Assembly (NCBI RefSeq): GCF_000001735.4
Contig: NC_003075.7
Span: 4,217,001-4,281,000, forward strand
DNA: 64,000 nucleotides
Direction of reading: 5' to 3'
From: Arabidopsis thaliana
Lineage: Eukaryota > Streptophyta > Magnoliopsida > Brassicales > Brassicaceae
Part shown: in pieces, positions 22,123 through 34,676 of the stretch
Layout of the letters: every line of letters begins with the position of its first letter
How positions within the stretch are numbered: position 1 is the stretch's first letter
The notes under the pieces: model-generated
What the model saw: only the letters and a program-made list of their open reading frames with translations
Told to the model about the DNA's origin: nothing
The model's database searches: none
Translations under genes and position numbers: made by a program

Positions 22123-23749
22123 TGATATGTCTATAATTTGCATGATTTAGGCATTCATTCTTCACCACTTTGTCATTGTTTCATCCATAAATCATCTCAT
22201 TAGGAGTCGTTTTAGTGTGTTTTACATACTTAGGACGATTTTGCATTAGGATTGCATGTGCATGGCATATTTGGTTGTTTTCAGGTATTTTGGATGCTTT
22301 TGGAGTTCAAACAGAGGAAAAACAGAATATGAAGTCGGAATGCCCAATGACGCCTTCAGCAAAAGTACTCTATCGCAGCCTCGGAGCCCTGCCAGGGCAA
22401 ATCACTCTATCGCAACCCCGGAGAAGCAAGCAGCTCAGTTTCACTCAATCGCGAAGCCGGAGGAATCACCCCATCAGAACCACTCGATCACCACTCGACC
22501 ACCAAGAAGCCTATCTGCTCTTTCTGCACTCAACCAGACAAGCTGAGAACAAAGAATAGAAGAGAAGCCGAAGAAGCCACTCGATCACCACCTCATGACA
22601 TCCACTCGATCGCACTCGATCACAGGATCGCTGGACCATTCAATCTCGACTTCACTGCATCTTAGTCGATTGCAAGACGGAGCCCCTAAAGCCCAGTTTG
22701 ATCAATGACATACTCGATCACTAGGAAGCTCATTTCAGCCCGTCAGATGCCAATGACATATTCGGTCGCAGGATCATGACGTGAAGATTCGCTATATATT
22801 TAGTTTCCTTATTTGTTTCATTTCTCGCTTATATAAACTGCCTCTTAGGGTTTTCCCTAGGGCATCCGTTATTATCTCGCTTTTACATTTTCGCAACTTT
22901 CATAGCCGCAATGTTTCTCCTGCGACTTTGTATTTTCACTTTCAAGTATTTGATATTAAGTTTTCGTTTAAGTCTTTCGTCATTTCTGTTATCATGTTTT
23001 CAATCGTTGCTTTGCTATTGTCTTTGATTATGTCTGAGTAGTGAACTGTATTTCTGAGGATGGGATAGAATAGTTGTGGTTTACTTGGTCGTTTTAGGTT
23101 GTTGAGTTTAGAATACTAGAATCCCTTCTGGATTAGTTGCGCTTATTGCTTGTTTCACTGGCTAATGTGGAGTATGAGTCCAGACGTCCAGCGCTCATAA
23201 GGCGTTTAAGCGTTGAATCCTATTAATTCCAGAGATATCTGACTCTACCCCAAGGGATTGGCTGTAGAGAGGGTATTGACTTTAACATGTTGATTCGATA
23301 ATGCCTGCTTAGTTAGAGATCGCTAAAGGGATTTAGGTCAGTGTCTAGCTTTGCTTGAGGATTTCTATCACGGGAGTGAATTAATCTGTTGTTGAACTTG
23401 TTGTCTAGGGATAGCTTCTGTGAAGTTTTCTCAACCGCCTGAATAGATTAAGTAGACCACACTATTCGATTATCCCATCCTTAGGAATCGTTTATCCATT
23501 TGATTGCCTGTTATCATTTCTGCTTTGTCATTCACTTGCCTGCTATTGCCATTTCTGCTTTTAGTTTCATTTCATTTCTGTTATTGCATACTAGGAATGT
23601 TAGAACCAACCAACTTTCTTCTTGGCTTGACTTAGAGTTTTCTGATCATATCTCATCTGTTTGCATCACACCGGATTGGATTGACATCCTAAAATAGTAC
23701 AACGACAAGATAGTGTTTTAGGGATTAATTGAGTAAAATCCTACTATCA
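22123..23749 (+). repeat. Athila 1 5' LTR
   Basis: Contains several ACTCGATC(G/A) words (about 22480-22770) and a TATATAAACTGCC box at about 22832, a likely TATA region. Ends CTACTATCA directly before the PBS. Confidence 0.92.
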
Positions 23750-23752
23750 ATT

Positions 23753-23765
23753 TGGCGCCGTAGCC
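23753..23765 (+). other. Athila 1 primer binding site
   Basis: TGGCGCCGTAGCC lies three bases after the 5' LTR and matches the tRNA-Asp-type site TGGCGCCGTTGCC used by Athila, with one change. Confidence 0.8.
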
Positions 23766-23941
23766 AATTTAGGGTTTGTTTGCTATATTTGAGATCATTA
23801 GAAACGTTAAGATCAAGTTCGTTTTTGTTACACAAGTTACTAACATTGTGCCTTTTCTGTCTTTGTGTTTCAGGTACCTTGCAACCTGCTTTACAGAAGT
23901 ATCTCTGATTCGTCTATTATATCCCGGCTGCTATCTGTTGC

Positions 23942-26745
23942 ATGCATACACGGTCACAAGGAAATCTGAACCTCCTATTCAACGATAACATCGACAGTAT
24001 TGCTCGCCAACAAAGAGAACACACAGAAACCGACACAATGGCTGACGTTGTAGATGAGCAAGAGCAACCTACCAACATTGGTGCTGGTGACTTCCCTCAC
24101 AACCACAACCAGCGTCATGGAATTGTTCCACCTCCAGTACAGAATAATAACTTTGAGATCAAAAGCGGTCTCATTGCCATGGTTCAGGGGAACAAGTTTC
24201 ATGGCCTACCAATGGAGGATCCGCTAGATCATCTTGACAAGTTTGAAAGGCTCTGTGGCCATACTAAAATCAATGGAGTTAGTGAAGATGGTTTCAAGCT
24301 TCGCTTGTTTCCATTTTCACTTGGAGATAAAGCCTATATGTGGGAAAAGACGCTACCCCAGGGATCAATCACGACCTGGGATGACTGCAAAAAGGCCTTC
24401 TTGGCAAAATTATTCTCGAACTCCAGGACTGCAAGACTCCAGAACGAGATATCCGGATTCACTCAGAAGCAAAACGAAAGCTTCTGTGAAGCTTGGGAGC
24501 GCTTTAAGGGTTATCAAACCAAATGCCCTCATCACGGATTTAAGGAAACTTCTCTTCTCAGACACTTTACAGAGGCGTCCTACCTAAGATACGTATGCTC
24601 CTTGACACCGCCTCCAACGGGAATTTCTTGAACAAGGATATCGAAGACGGATGGGAGCTAGTTGAAAACTAGGCTCAGTCAGATGGCAATTACAACGAGG
24701 ATTATGACAAAAGCATCCACACCAGTACTGAATCTGATGACAAGCACCGCCGAGAGATTAAAGCTCTCCATGACAAAATCGACAAACTCCTCCAAGTGCA
24801 GCAGAAGCATGTTCACTTCGCCTCTGAAGACGAAGTATTCGAAATTCAAGAGGGGGAGAATGATCAGAGCGCTAAAATCAATTATGTTCAGAACCAAGGC
24901 GGCTACAACAAAGGGTACAACAATTACAGACCCAACCCAAATCTGTCATACAGAAGCACAAATGTCGCCAATCCTCAGGACCAAGTTTACCCTCAACAGT
25001 AGCAGCAAAACCAACCCAAACCGTTTGTTACTTACAACCACAGCCAAGGGTTCGTTCCTAAGAAGCAGTTCCAAGGAGGGTATCAACTACAACAGCCACC
25101 ACCTGGTTTCACACCACAACAACATCAGGCCTCTGCACCCCAGGAATCAGACATCAAGAATATGCTCCAACAGATCATGCAAGGCCAAGCCGCAGGGGTA
25201 ATGGAATCCGCAAAGAAGCTGGCTGACTTAAACAACAAATTTGACAGACAGTTCAATGAACTGAGTAGCAGGTTGGAATCATTGAACACAAGGGTACGAT
25301 ATCTGGACGGCATTACTACTTCCCCACCTGTTACAAACAACCCATGCCAGCTTCCAGGAAAAGCAATCCAGAACCCTAAGGAGTATGCCACTGCACACGC
25401 AATCACTATCAGACATGAGCGAGAGCTGCCAACTCGACATGTCTCTACATCAAACACTGAGGACAGTGTAATTCAAGAAGGGGACGCTTCCACTCAGATT
25501 GAAGTCTCTGTTGCTGAGATCGGCTATTCAGCTCAACCTTTCTATCAGGCTCAGTCTGACTTGGAGGAGAAGGCTGCTATAATCGAGAGGATGGTAAAAC
25601 GATTAAAGCCAGATCCATCACCCTCACTTGCTCTTCCATGGACGTTCAGGAAAGCTTGGAAAAGTAGATATGAATCTCTGGCAGAAAAACAACTTGATGA
25701 GATGGAAGCTGTGATGCCCTTAGTAGAAGTCCTCAAGTTGATTTCAGACCCTCACAAAGATGTGAGAAACCTGATACTGGAAAGGCTCAACATATATCAG
25801 GATTCAGATGACGAAGACGATGTCATTATGCATCAAGCCGCTGGTGAGAGGATTATTCAAGAGAAGCTGGAAGATCCTGGATCTTTCACTCTGCCATGTT
25901 CCATTAGGCAATTGACTTTCAGCAATTGGCTATGTGATCTAGGAGCCTCAGTCAGTTTAATGCCACTCTTTGTGGCAAGGAAGCTGGGATTCGTTCAGTA
26001 CAAGCCCTGTGACATCACCTTGATCCTTGCTAATAGAACTTCAAGGAGACCTTTCAGCATTCTAGAGAACGTGCCAGTAATGGTAGATGGAGTTGAGGTA
26101 CCCATTGATTTTGTCGTGCTTGAAATGGATGAAGAGTCTAAGGATCCTCTAATCTTAGGAAGACCTTTCTTAGCCTCAGTGGGAGCAGTAATAGATGTCA
26201 GATATGGTAAGATTGATCTCAACCTTGGGAGGCATGTCAAGTTACAGTTTGACATCAACAAATTTCCGACAAGGTCACCAACATAAGGAAAAACCTTAGA
26301 GATCCAGAGAGCGGTTCCAAGTGAAGGCTTTGAGATCAAAAGAGGGAAAGAGCAAATTTCGGTTCAAACTCCGCCATCGAACTCGACTACTCGATCGAGT
26401 ATACCCTCCTCACTTGATTGGCTGGAACTCAAAAGGAAGACTGATTTCCAGAACAGAACCATTAAGAAGCTGAGCTACACTGTTGAAAAGCTTAGAGACA
26501 AACTAAGTCGAATGCAAAAGGAGGTTCAACCCCAGCTCAAACATGACAAGATTTCAAGAAAGGAGATCACCTGGGATTGGTTAGAAGAGGAAGACTATCC
26601 TCCAGAGGAGGAAGCAGCCTACTATGAGGAAAGAAGAATTGAATACTCAGCTGTGCAACTGTCAAGGGAGGATGCTGAGTATGATGATGATATCAGTGAA
26701 GAGGAGGACTTCTCAAGCTCCCTCTGTCACATTTTCTCCACTTGA
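23942..26745 (+). pseudogene. Athila 1 gag-protease with coiled-coil/acidic tail
   Basis: The frame starts [15 protein letters not shown]. The gag core runs from [20 protein letters not shown] through [13 protein letters not shown] to [11 protein letters not shown] and is the Retrotrans_gag type. A glutamine/proline-rich linker follows, then the aspartic protease with [13 protein letters not shown] and [11 protein letters not shown]. After a TAA at 26284 the same frame continues with a heptad-like stretch ([20 protein letters not shown]) and an acidic end ([23 protein letters not shown]), stop at 26743. Lesions: a frameshift near 24560, TAG near 24670, TAG near 25000 and TAA at 26284. No pol domain is present. 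Element 2 has the same tail. Confidence 0.85.
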
Positions 26746-26787
26746 TTAGTGTGAGGAGTCAAGCTAGAGACTCTAAACAAGCTCACT

Positions 26788-26802
26788 TGGGAGGAAGTCC
26801 CA
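26788..26802 (+). other. Conserved hairpin after gag-PR (Athila 1)
   Basis: TGGGA-GGAAG-TCCCA, within CACTTGGGAGGAAGTCCCA, lies about 45 bases after the gag-PR stop. The same hairpin sits at the same place in Athila 2 (58489-58503) and in a variant form in Athila 3 (42170-42185). Confidence 0.6.
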
Positions 26803-27668
26803 CGACTATCCCTGTATATACTTTTTATTTATTTGTTACTTTTGATTCGTTTTGGTTGTGTCTTTGATTCTCAGGAAATGAATAACAGCTGGAGTGATCA
26901 ACAAGGATGTGATCGAGTGTTAAAATGAAAATTTTACAAAAAAAATTTCAAATACTCGATCACAACATAGGAGTGAAAGCTCAGGAGTACGATCTAGCAG
27001 TTTCGAGATAACAATTTTCTACTAGATCGCAAGGAGGAGTGAAAGTGTCCACAGAACGTCAATGACAAACCTCAGTCCCATTAAGTCTACTGGATTTCAA
27101 CCTCCACCAAAACTCCAAAAAGCCCATGCTGTGTCCACTTGTAGCCCATGACACGGAATTAAAGGATCAACAGCCCATACTCGATCACAAGGCGCGTGAC
27201 TTGAAGGACCCCATCCTGCCGACATAAAGCACCATGCTTTGTCACCTTATCACTTTGCTGACATCATAACGGGCATTTCATCCCATCCGTCTGTTTAAAA
27301 GCAACACACCTCTTCCACTCATTCAAATCGGAAAGGGAGATAAGTGTCACTACCCTTCACTTTTCTTCATCACTTGTGATTTCAAAACATCTCTCTTGTT
27401 TATCTCTCTACTTCACTACCAAAAACGCTCTCAACTCTTTCGTTGTTGCTAGCTGTTATTGATTAGAACAGAACCTCAGAAACTACTCTATCGCAACCCT
27501 GTCTCTCATTTGCTTGCTTCACTCGATCGCGACCTGAGCTCTCACTATCAAATTCTACTCGATCGCAACTCTATATCAATAGGAAGTCATTTCTTTCATT
27601 GTCTTTGTTTGTTTCTCACTAACCTACTGAGCTTTAGTTGTGAGTTTCAAATCGATTTCAGCTTCAAG

Positions 27669-29537
27669 ATGAGTTCACACAGCTACGAATCATCTATGGA
27701 TGCCGACTACTATGTTGATGATGCTGAATCTTGGTCAACTAGGCCCGAGAGAGAAGCAGAGGAGTATAGGCGATTTGTGGAGGAAACAGAGCGAGCAATC
27801 GCCAATGACAGGAGAAGAGAAGCGATAGCCAGAGGGAAGAGGTCAATGACGGAAAATTATGAGCTAATTGATGAAGAGATGGAAGATGATGCGGAGTACA
27901 TTCCGGAGCAAACCCGCAAGACCACCAAGTCCCTAATGAAAGAAGACAAGCTGACCCCGGGAGACTACTACAAGGCTCTCAAAAGAAATTCGTTTTGGGG
28001 AACAAGATATCCTCACCCGGAGACAATGATGGAGTTACGCATCCTGGAAGACGTTCAGCTCTTGTTCGAGAAATGCCACATGACAACACTCATGTCTCAT
28101 CCCTATCCTACCTATGAGGATGAGACACTTCAATTCCTTTCATCACTTCAAGTGGAATTATTTGAGGGGTTGTCAGCTAGTGAGTTAAGAGAAGAAGGGC
28201 TTGGTTACTTAAGCTTCACCAACGACGACCGCGACTATATCATGGTGATCAAGACGCTAGAATCCATGTTCGGGTTTCCCAATGGCACGGGAACGAAACC
28301 GAGGTTTGCCCGAGAAGAGTTAAAATCTTTGTGGAACACGATTGGAGATACCACCAGCTTCAACTCCGCTAGATCCAAGAGCAACTCCATCCGCAATCCC
28401 GCCATTCGCTATTTCCAGAGAGCCATGGCCAATGTCCCTTACGCTAGGGAAATATCCGCTACTGTGACGAACCAAGACATGGAGACGTTAGACGTGGCGC
28501 TGCTAAGTTTCCTCCGTTACACCAAGGACGGGAAAACGATGAAGGGAGATACCAATGACACACCTCCGTCAATGTATCTTCTCAATCACTTATGCAGCTA
28601 CAGAGGGTGGGCGATGGCCAATGACAAGAAGAACGCGAAAGGAGCCCTTTGCCTTGGAGGAGTGGTCACACCAATCCTCCTATCGTGCGACGTCCCGCTG
28701 CGACCGGATCCAATCCAACCACGTTGGATGGATATCGCCCATCTCAAGCTTGCCCATGTGATCGAGCATAAGGTCTATGACAGGAGGTACTCTTTCAAGT
28801 TTGATCACCCGTCAACAGGCGAAGCAACTATTCTTCTCCCATTCAGTGAAATGACAACCACCACGGTGAGAGACAACATCGACTTCTCGCCACCACAAGA
28901 AATCCTCCATGTTGTGATTGGAGGATCCGCGTCCCGGAATGTTGAAGAAGTAGAAGGTCAGAGTGACAATGAGGAGACCAATTGGGAGAACTATGACACG
29001 AGCCGCTACCACTTTGAAGAACATAAGCCCCCTTCACGAGAAAGCAAGAGTCTCGCTGAAGCACATCGGAAGCTCAGTCTAACCCAAAGGTGAGGCAAGT
29101 TTCAAGACAAGATCATCCATAAGTGTGTCAAGGCCATTGACAACATGCAGAAGGCAATCAGTTGCACCACATCCACTAGTGCGATCACCAGAGACAACCC
29201 GCTAGAAGACATGCCATCCAGGCGTCATGACATTGCCCCGCCAAGGCAATCTGCTTATCAACAGAGAGAACGCGCTGTCCCGCAAGAACCCGCACGACAC
29301 TCGTCTTACGAGGTCAGGGAGCACAAGAGGCGGAAGAGCGCTAGGATGGTCCGATCATCAAGCAAGAGTCGGATAATGTCGGATCAGAGAACACATGAGC
29401 GTCGTGCTCCACAACCTGTTGGGGTTGCGATCGAGCACAATGACGAGGAGATGGCGGAGCCACACCAAGAACCGGTCATGCCTGCTGAGTACGCTCAAGC
29501 AGATATGGATGACTACATCTCCAGGACATTCTACTGA
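27669..29537 (+). pseudogene. ATHILA ORF (ATHILA ORF-1 family), one internal stop
   Basis: I start it at ATG 27669 ([20 protein letters not shown]), although the frame is open upstream to 27459. The body has [69 protein letters not shown] and GGVVTPIL, the pattern of the plant-specific ATHILA domain, whose function is unknown to me. A TGA at 29091 interrupts a point where Athila 2 reads tryptophan; the frame then continues to a basic Arg/Lys-rich C-terminus ([16 protein letters not shown]) and stop at 29537. Total about 622 codons. The basic tail suggests nucleic-acid binding or nuclear targeting; that is inference. Confidence 0.85.
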
Positions 29538-31143
29538 GGTAACACACCAAAACCCTTTGTAAATACCGCTTTTGTTTTTGTTTCTGTGTTTATCTTGAAT
29601 TCTTTCACAAATTTTGATTACACAAGGGACTGTGTAATTTAAGTTTGGGGGAGGGTTCAAGACGTATTTGACTTGTTTTTTGTGAATATCATTTGAGTCT
29701 GCATATCATCTAAGTCATAGAAAAAAACAAAAAAAATTTTGAAATTTTTTGAAAATGAATTCCACAAAAACAGAGTGATCATTTAGTTGCATTACATTTA
29801 GAATCGAGTATAGAGTGTTTCATATAGGATTGTTGCATATGCATAGGGGATAATGAGGAAATAGCCTTGTAAGCATGATGATTCACTAAAATGAGTTATT
29901 AGTTCTTTGAGGCATTTGAATGACTTTGAAGTAAAACCGCACCATGTTCTATAGAAACCACTCGATGCATGTCATGACACCTTTCCCTGTCAATTTGAAC
30001 TTGAATCTGACTTATAATTATCATGTTTGCATCATTTTTGAACTCGTGGATAGAATACATAGTTGGATTTTCTTTCACTTATTCACCACTCTTATTAATC
30101 CAAGTAGCTGCTTCTATTATTGGAGTAGTTCCCCCACCCTTAACCAACCCTTCTTTCAAGCCATGTTATTTTATGAGAGCATGTGAGGCCTATTTTCAGG
30201 ATTGAGCTTGGTAGAACGTGTTAGGTTTGAGCCGACAAGAGTAGTATCTCATGTAGTTCCAATCCGCGTTTTCGGACTTGGTAGGAATAGGTGGGAACTT
30301 ATTTGGGGATTGGGATTGAGTGAGAAAAGAAAAAAAAATGAAAAAATGGGTTAGAGTCTTTAGGAGAAGGAAGCTGAAAATCATATTGTGGTCTAATGAA
30401 TGTTTGGGAAGCATAGAATTGTTAAGATATGCTCTAAAAAAAATAGATGGCAACAAAAACAGAAAAAGAAAAAAAATGATAAGAGCCATAAGAGTTTAAG
30501 AAAAACCCAATTCACTAGACTAGACTCATAGAGTTTAAGAAAAGCTTCTCCTTAAGAACAAGAGCCAAAGAAAAGAAAAGGAAATATTGATCCAAGAAAA
30601 AATCGAAATATGCCTTTAGTGCAAAAGGGTAGACTTAGGATCATCATTGGGTTTAGAGATAGGACCATCTACTTGTTATTCACGGTTTATGTCATTGGGT
30701 AGATGGGGTGCTATTCTTGTATGCATATGTTGGCACTTACCTTTAGCATTCTTCTAAAGCTCAGTCCTTTTTCATTGAGAGTCCCCAGCTATTAAAATCT
30801 GAACCACTAAAAAGGGACCATCTTTGTCTCATAACCTGTCATTAGCCAAATGAGTTCACTAGCGATGCATATCTTGATTCATGTTTTTGAACTTAATGAA
30901 TGTTAAAGGGATTGGTTGATCTTGACGCATTATGCATTTGAGTGTAGGTTTGGATCACAACAGAGCATGGCTAAAGTTTTTAAGTAGAAGTCGATCACCT
31001 CGCATCTTAGAACTGTTAGCTGAAACATTGATCTTAATTGTCATATCTCATGCTTTGGTTCTGAATCTCCAACTTCAAACCTCTCCTTCCGCTTATGTCT
31101 TCTTGTTTGCTTGAGGGCAAGTAAAGACTAAGTTTGGGGGAGT
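29538..31143 (+). other. Athila 1 3' non-coding region with two PPT-like tracts
   Basis: About 1.6 kb without a supported gene. It opens with AAGTTTGGGGGAG at 29641-29652 and closes with the same tract at 31130-31142 just before the 3' LTR. A stem-loop TTTGCTTG-AGGG-CAAGTAAA (31106-31125) precedes the terminal tract. Confidence 0.75.
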
Positions 31144-32773
31144 TGATATGTCTATAATATGCATGATTTAGGCATTCATTCTTCACCACTTTGTCATTGT
31201 TTCATCCACAAATCATCTCATTAGGAGTCGTTTTAGTGTGTTTTACATACTTAGGACGATTTTGCATTAGGATTGCATGTGCATGGCATATTTGGTTGTT
31301 TTCAGGTACTTTGGATGCTTTTGGAGTTCAAACAGAAGAAAAACAGAACATGAAGTCGGAATGCCCAATGACGCCTTCAGCAAAAGTACTCTATCGCAGC
31401 CTCGGAACCCTGCCAGGGCAAATCACTCTATCGCAACCCCGGAGAAGCAAGCAGCTCAGTTTTACTCAATCGCAAAGCCGGAGGAATCACCCCATCAGAA
31501 CCACTCGATCACCACTCGACCACCAAGAAGCCTATCTGCTCGTTCTGCACTCAACCAGACAAGTTGAGAACAAAGAAGAGAAGAGAAGCCGAAGAAACCA
31601 CTCGATCACAACCTCATGACAGCCACTCGATCGCACTCGATCACAGGGTCGCTGGACCATTCAATCTCGACTTCACTGCATCTCACTCGATCGCAAGACG
31701 GAGCCCCTAAAGCCCAGTTTGATCAATGACATACTCGATCACTAAGAAGCTCATTTCAGCCCGTCAGATGCCAATGACACATTCGGTCGCAGGATCATGA
31801 CGTGAAGATTCGCTATATATTTAGTTTCCTTATTTGTTTCATTTCTCGCTTATATAAACTGCCTCTTAGGGTTTTCTCTAGGGCATCCGTTATTATCTCG
31901 CTTTTACATTTCCGCAACTTTCATAGCCGCAGTGTTTCCTCTGCGACTTTGTATTTTCACTTTCAAGTATTTGATATTCAGTTTTCGTTTAAGTCTTTCG
32001 TCATTTCTGTTATCATGTTTTCAATCGTTGCTTTGCTATTGTCTTTGATTATGTCAGAGTTGTGAACAGTATTTCTGAGGATGGGATAGAATAGTTGTGG
32101 TTTACTTGGTCGTTTTAGGTTGTTGAGTTTAGAATACTAGAATCCCTTCTGGATTAGTTGCGCTTATTGCTTGTTTCACTAGCTAATGTGGAGTATGAGT
32201 CCAGACGTCCAACGCTCATAAGGCGTTTAATGGGCGTTGGATCCTATTAATTCCAGAGATATCTGACTTTACCCCAAGGGATTGGCTGTAGAGAGGGTAT
32301 TGACTTTAACATGTTGATTCGATAATGTCTGCTTAGTTAGAGATCGGTAAAGGGATTTAGGTCAGTGTCTAGCTTTGCTTGAGGATTTCTATCACGGAAG
32401 TGAATTAATCTGTTGTTGAACTTGTTGTCTAGGGATAGCTTCTGTGAAGTTTTGTCAACCGCCTGAATAGATTAAGTAGACCACACTATTCGATTACCCC
32501 ATCCTTAGGAATCGTTTATCCATTTGATTGCCTGTTATCATTTCTGCTTTGTCATTCACTTGCCTGCTATTGCCATTTCTGCTTTTAGTTTCATTTCAAT
32601 TCTGTTATTGCAGACTAGGACTGTTAGAACCAACCAACTTTCTACTTGGCTTGACTTAGAGTTTTCTGATCATATCTTATCTGTTTGCATCACACCGGAT
32701 TGGATTGACATCCTAAAATACTACAACGACAAGATAGTGTTTTAGGGATTAATTGAGTAAAATCCTACTATCA
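31144..32773 (+). repeat. Athila 1 3' LTR
   Basis: Starts TGATATGTCTATAATATGC right after the PPT and ends CCTACTATCA before the GTTTG duplication. Confidence 0.92.
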
Positions 32774-32781
32774 GTTTGCAA

Positions 32782-33586
32782 AGCCATCATGCATAATTCG
32801 TCGATCATACTGCCAAGGACGACCTAATAGCAGATGATAAGCATCCATTGGAAGAACATCACATCACACCAAATCTTTATAATTCAGACCAATAGAAAAC
32901 GGGACACGACAACGCTTCGAGAAATAAGAATTTGTTGATGAATTAAGCCAAGCTAAGCGATATGGTGTTGGATGAGACTCCGTGAACAAGGCCAATTTAG
33001 TAACTGCTTCTTGAGAAATCACATTTGTGCAACTCCCTGAATCTATGATCATGCGACAAACTTTACCTCTTATGGTGCAAGTGGATTGAAAGATATTCGT
33101 TCTCAGCCATGATTCTTCTACACCACGCGGTAAGAGATGATTCCAACGCAACATTAACATTGGACCTGAATCCCCATCAAGTTCCTCTGTAACTTCCTCT
33201 GTTTCATCTTCTTCTTGTTCATACACGTCGTATACCGGTTCATCTTTAGCCATAAGGCCACGACGAGCTGGATTAGGACAAGCTGATTGCCTATGTCCTT
33301 GGTCTCCACATTTAAAGCACTTGAAATTAGCTGATCTCTGCTGTCCCATTGTTGTGGTATTCTCTGGAATTTCAGAAATTCGCACTTGATCCAATGGTTG
33401 GCTAGTTCCTGTGTCCGTTGCTGACGAAAGACGATTGCGAGATGGATTCGAAGACGTGTTCTGATTTCTAGCACTTTGTTCAATTAACAATGCACGTTGA
33501 TGAGCTTCAGAGAGAGTTATGGGGTTGAACTGCAGCAAGGTGTTTTGAATCTGAGTTCGCAAACCACCAATGAATCTCGACACCAA
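32782..33586 (-). pseudogene. gypsy gag C-terminus and protease
   Basis: Contains the CCHC zinc knuckle CFKCGDQGHRQSAC (nucleocapsid part of gag) and the aspartic protease motif MIIDSGSCTNVIS. A TGA at about 32864 interrupts the reading just before CDVLPMDAYHLLLGRPW, a strongly conserved protease region that continues in the same frame to the Athila insertion point. It is in the same frame as the upstream gag frame (33599-34297), separated only by a stop codon. Confidence 0.85.
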
Positions 33587-33598
33587 TTGTTCTTCAGT

Positions 33599-34297
33599 TT
33601 ATGTCAAAGAATTCCTTGCCACTAAGGAAAAAAATTCAGACGCATACTCATCCACACTTTTAGTGCCCTGTCTCAAGTTTTGAAGACGAGTATACATTGT
33701 ACGCTCATAATTGTATGGAAGAAAAGCTCTACGCATGAACTTTTTCATATTTTCCCACGAGGTGATGCTATCTTTACCTGCCCGAAAACGTGTTGCTTTG
33801 GTCTGTTGCCACCAAGCTGAAGCTCTTCCACGTAAACGAGTAGCAACTAAGGGCACACACATCGCATCCGGTACTGATTTAAACGCCAATAGCTCCTCTG
33901 TCATACTTAACCAATCCAAAAAATCTTCAGGTCGTAATCCACTAGAAAATTCAGGTAACTCCAACTTAAATTCAGACTCCCATCGATTAGCATCATTATG
34001 CCCAGCTGGCACAATCTCTCGATGTTGATCATTAACACGTTGTTGCTGCCTCCCCAAACGTGCAAACGGGTTGAGATCATCGACATCTTCTTCCTCCTCT
34101 TCTTCTTCCTCGAAGATTTGTTCTTCCCGTCGCGGTACACCCTGAACTCCACGCTGAGCTTGGAGAACTGTCTGGACTGCGGCTGCAACAACGACACTTA
34201 AGTTTGCTTGAAAATTTTGTTGCATCTCAGCCATCATTCGTCGAAACTCCTCATTGTGTTCATCGAGCTGTGCTTGAAGACTCTTCTTCGGTGGCAT
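33599..34297 (-). pseudogene. gypsy gag, N-terminal part
   Basis: Starts MPPKKSLQAQLDEHNEEF just after the PBS. It has a coiled-coil-like N-terminus, an acidic run (EEEEEEEED), then the capsid-like core with PEDFLDWLSMTEELL, LRGRASAWWQQTK, NMKKFMRRAFLPYNYERTMY and YASEFFSLVARN. It ends at a TAA that appears to replace a sense codon, since reading continues in frame into the zinc-knuckle part. Gag would form the virus-like particle. Confidence 0.88.
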
Positions 34298-34312
34298 GAT
34301 GAAGGATCATTT

Positions 34313-34325
34313 GTCTCTGATACCA
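34313..34325 (-). other. gypsy primer binding site (initiator Met tRNA type)
   Basis: On the minus strand TGGTATCAGAGAC lies two bases after the 5' LTR. It matches the common plant iMet site TGGTATCAGAGC, differing in the last bases. Confidence 0.88.
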
Positions 34326-34327
34326 AC

Positions 34328-34676
34328 TAATGTAGGGAAATATACGATTGAAAGCTCTTGTATCAATGGATCAAGAGTATTCGTTCGTAGCTCGGATCTC
34401 TCGCTTTCTTAAGTATCTATGGATCAAAAGATAGAAGAACTCAAAGACTTCAGATGAAAAAAGCTTCTCTTTTATAAAACGAAAACAACCAAGTTATAAG
34501 CTTACAAGAATAAGAGTATTTATACTCTCCTAAAAACGAAAACCCTAGATGACGAAAGCTTGTCGACTAAGCAACACTAAACCGTCATTCAAAACAAAGA
34601 AAGCCCAACGAGAGTATTATGAAAACTTAAAAGGAAAAACCCAATAAAGAGATAGATGGATGATTACGCTACATCA
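34328..34676 (-). repeat. gypsy 5' LTR
   Basis: 349 bp, same length as the 3' LTR and about nine differences by eye. GTTAG follows at 34677-34681 as target duplication. Confidence 0.92.

Larger units (their letters stand above)
22123..32773 (+). mobile_element. Athila element 1, non-autonomous (gag-PR + ATHILA ORF)
   Basis: LTRs of 1627 bp (22123-23749) and 1630 bp (31144-32773) both start TGATATGTCTATAAT and end CCTACTATCA. A perfect duplication GTTTG flanks the element (22118-22122 and 32774-32778). Just inside are the PBS TGGCGCCGTAGCC (tRNA-Asp type, as in Athila) and the PPT AAGTTTGGGGGAG (31130-31142). Between them lie a gag-protease frame, a coiled-coil/acidic tail and the ATHILA ORF, but no RT, RNase H or integrase. 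The LTRs differ by roughly 2% by eye, so insertion is fairly recent. It sits in the gypsy gag-pol frame. Confidence 0.93.
18387..34676 (-). mobile_element. Ty3/gypsy retrotransposon, complete but degraded
   Basis: Two 349-bp LTRs (18387-18735 and 34328-34676) flank a minus-strand gag-protease-RT-RNase H-integrase order. The element is bounded by a perfect 5-bp duplication GTTAG (18382-18386 and 34677-34681). The domain order RT before integrase defines Ty3/gypsy. Its coding region is interrupted by an Emigrant-like MITE (21363-21912) and an Athila element (22123-32773), leaving about 5 kb of its own sequence. By eye the LTRs differ at about nine positions. Confidence 0.92.

Noticed and set aside
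22215-22559. Reading frames in the Athila 1 LTRs (also 31191-31619, 31802-32065)
   Set aside because: Present in both LTR copies, no known domain, different frames equally open; LTR sequence, not genes.
27459-27668. Upstream extension of the ATHILA ORF to the ATG at 27459
   Set aside because: The 70 extra residues match nothing in the Athila 2 counterpart and are read through CTCGATCG-rich leader DNA; ATG 27669 fits the family better.
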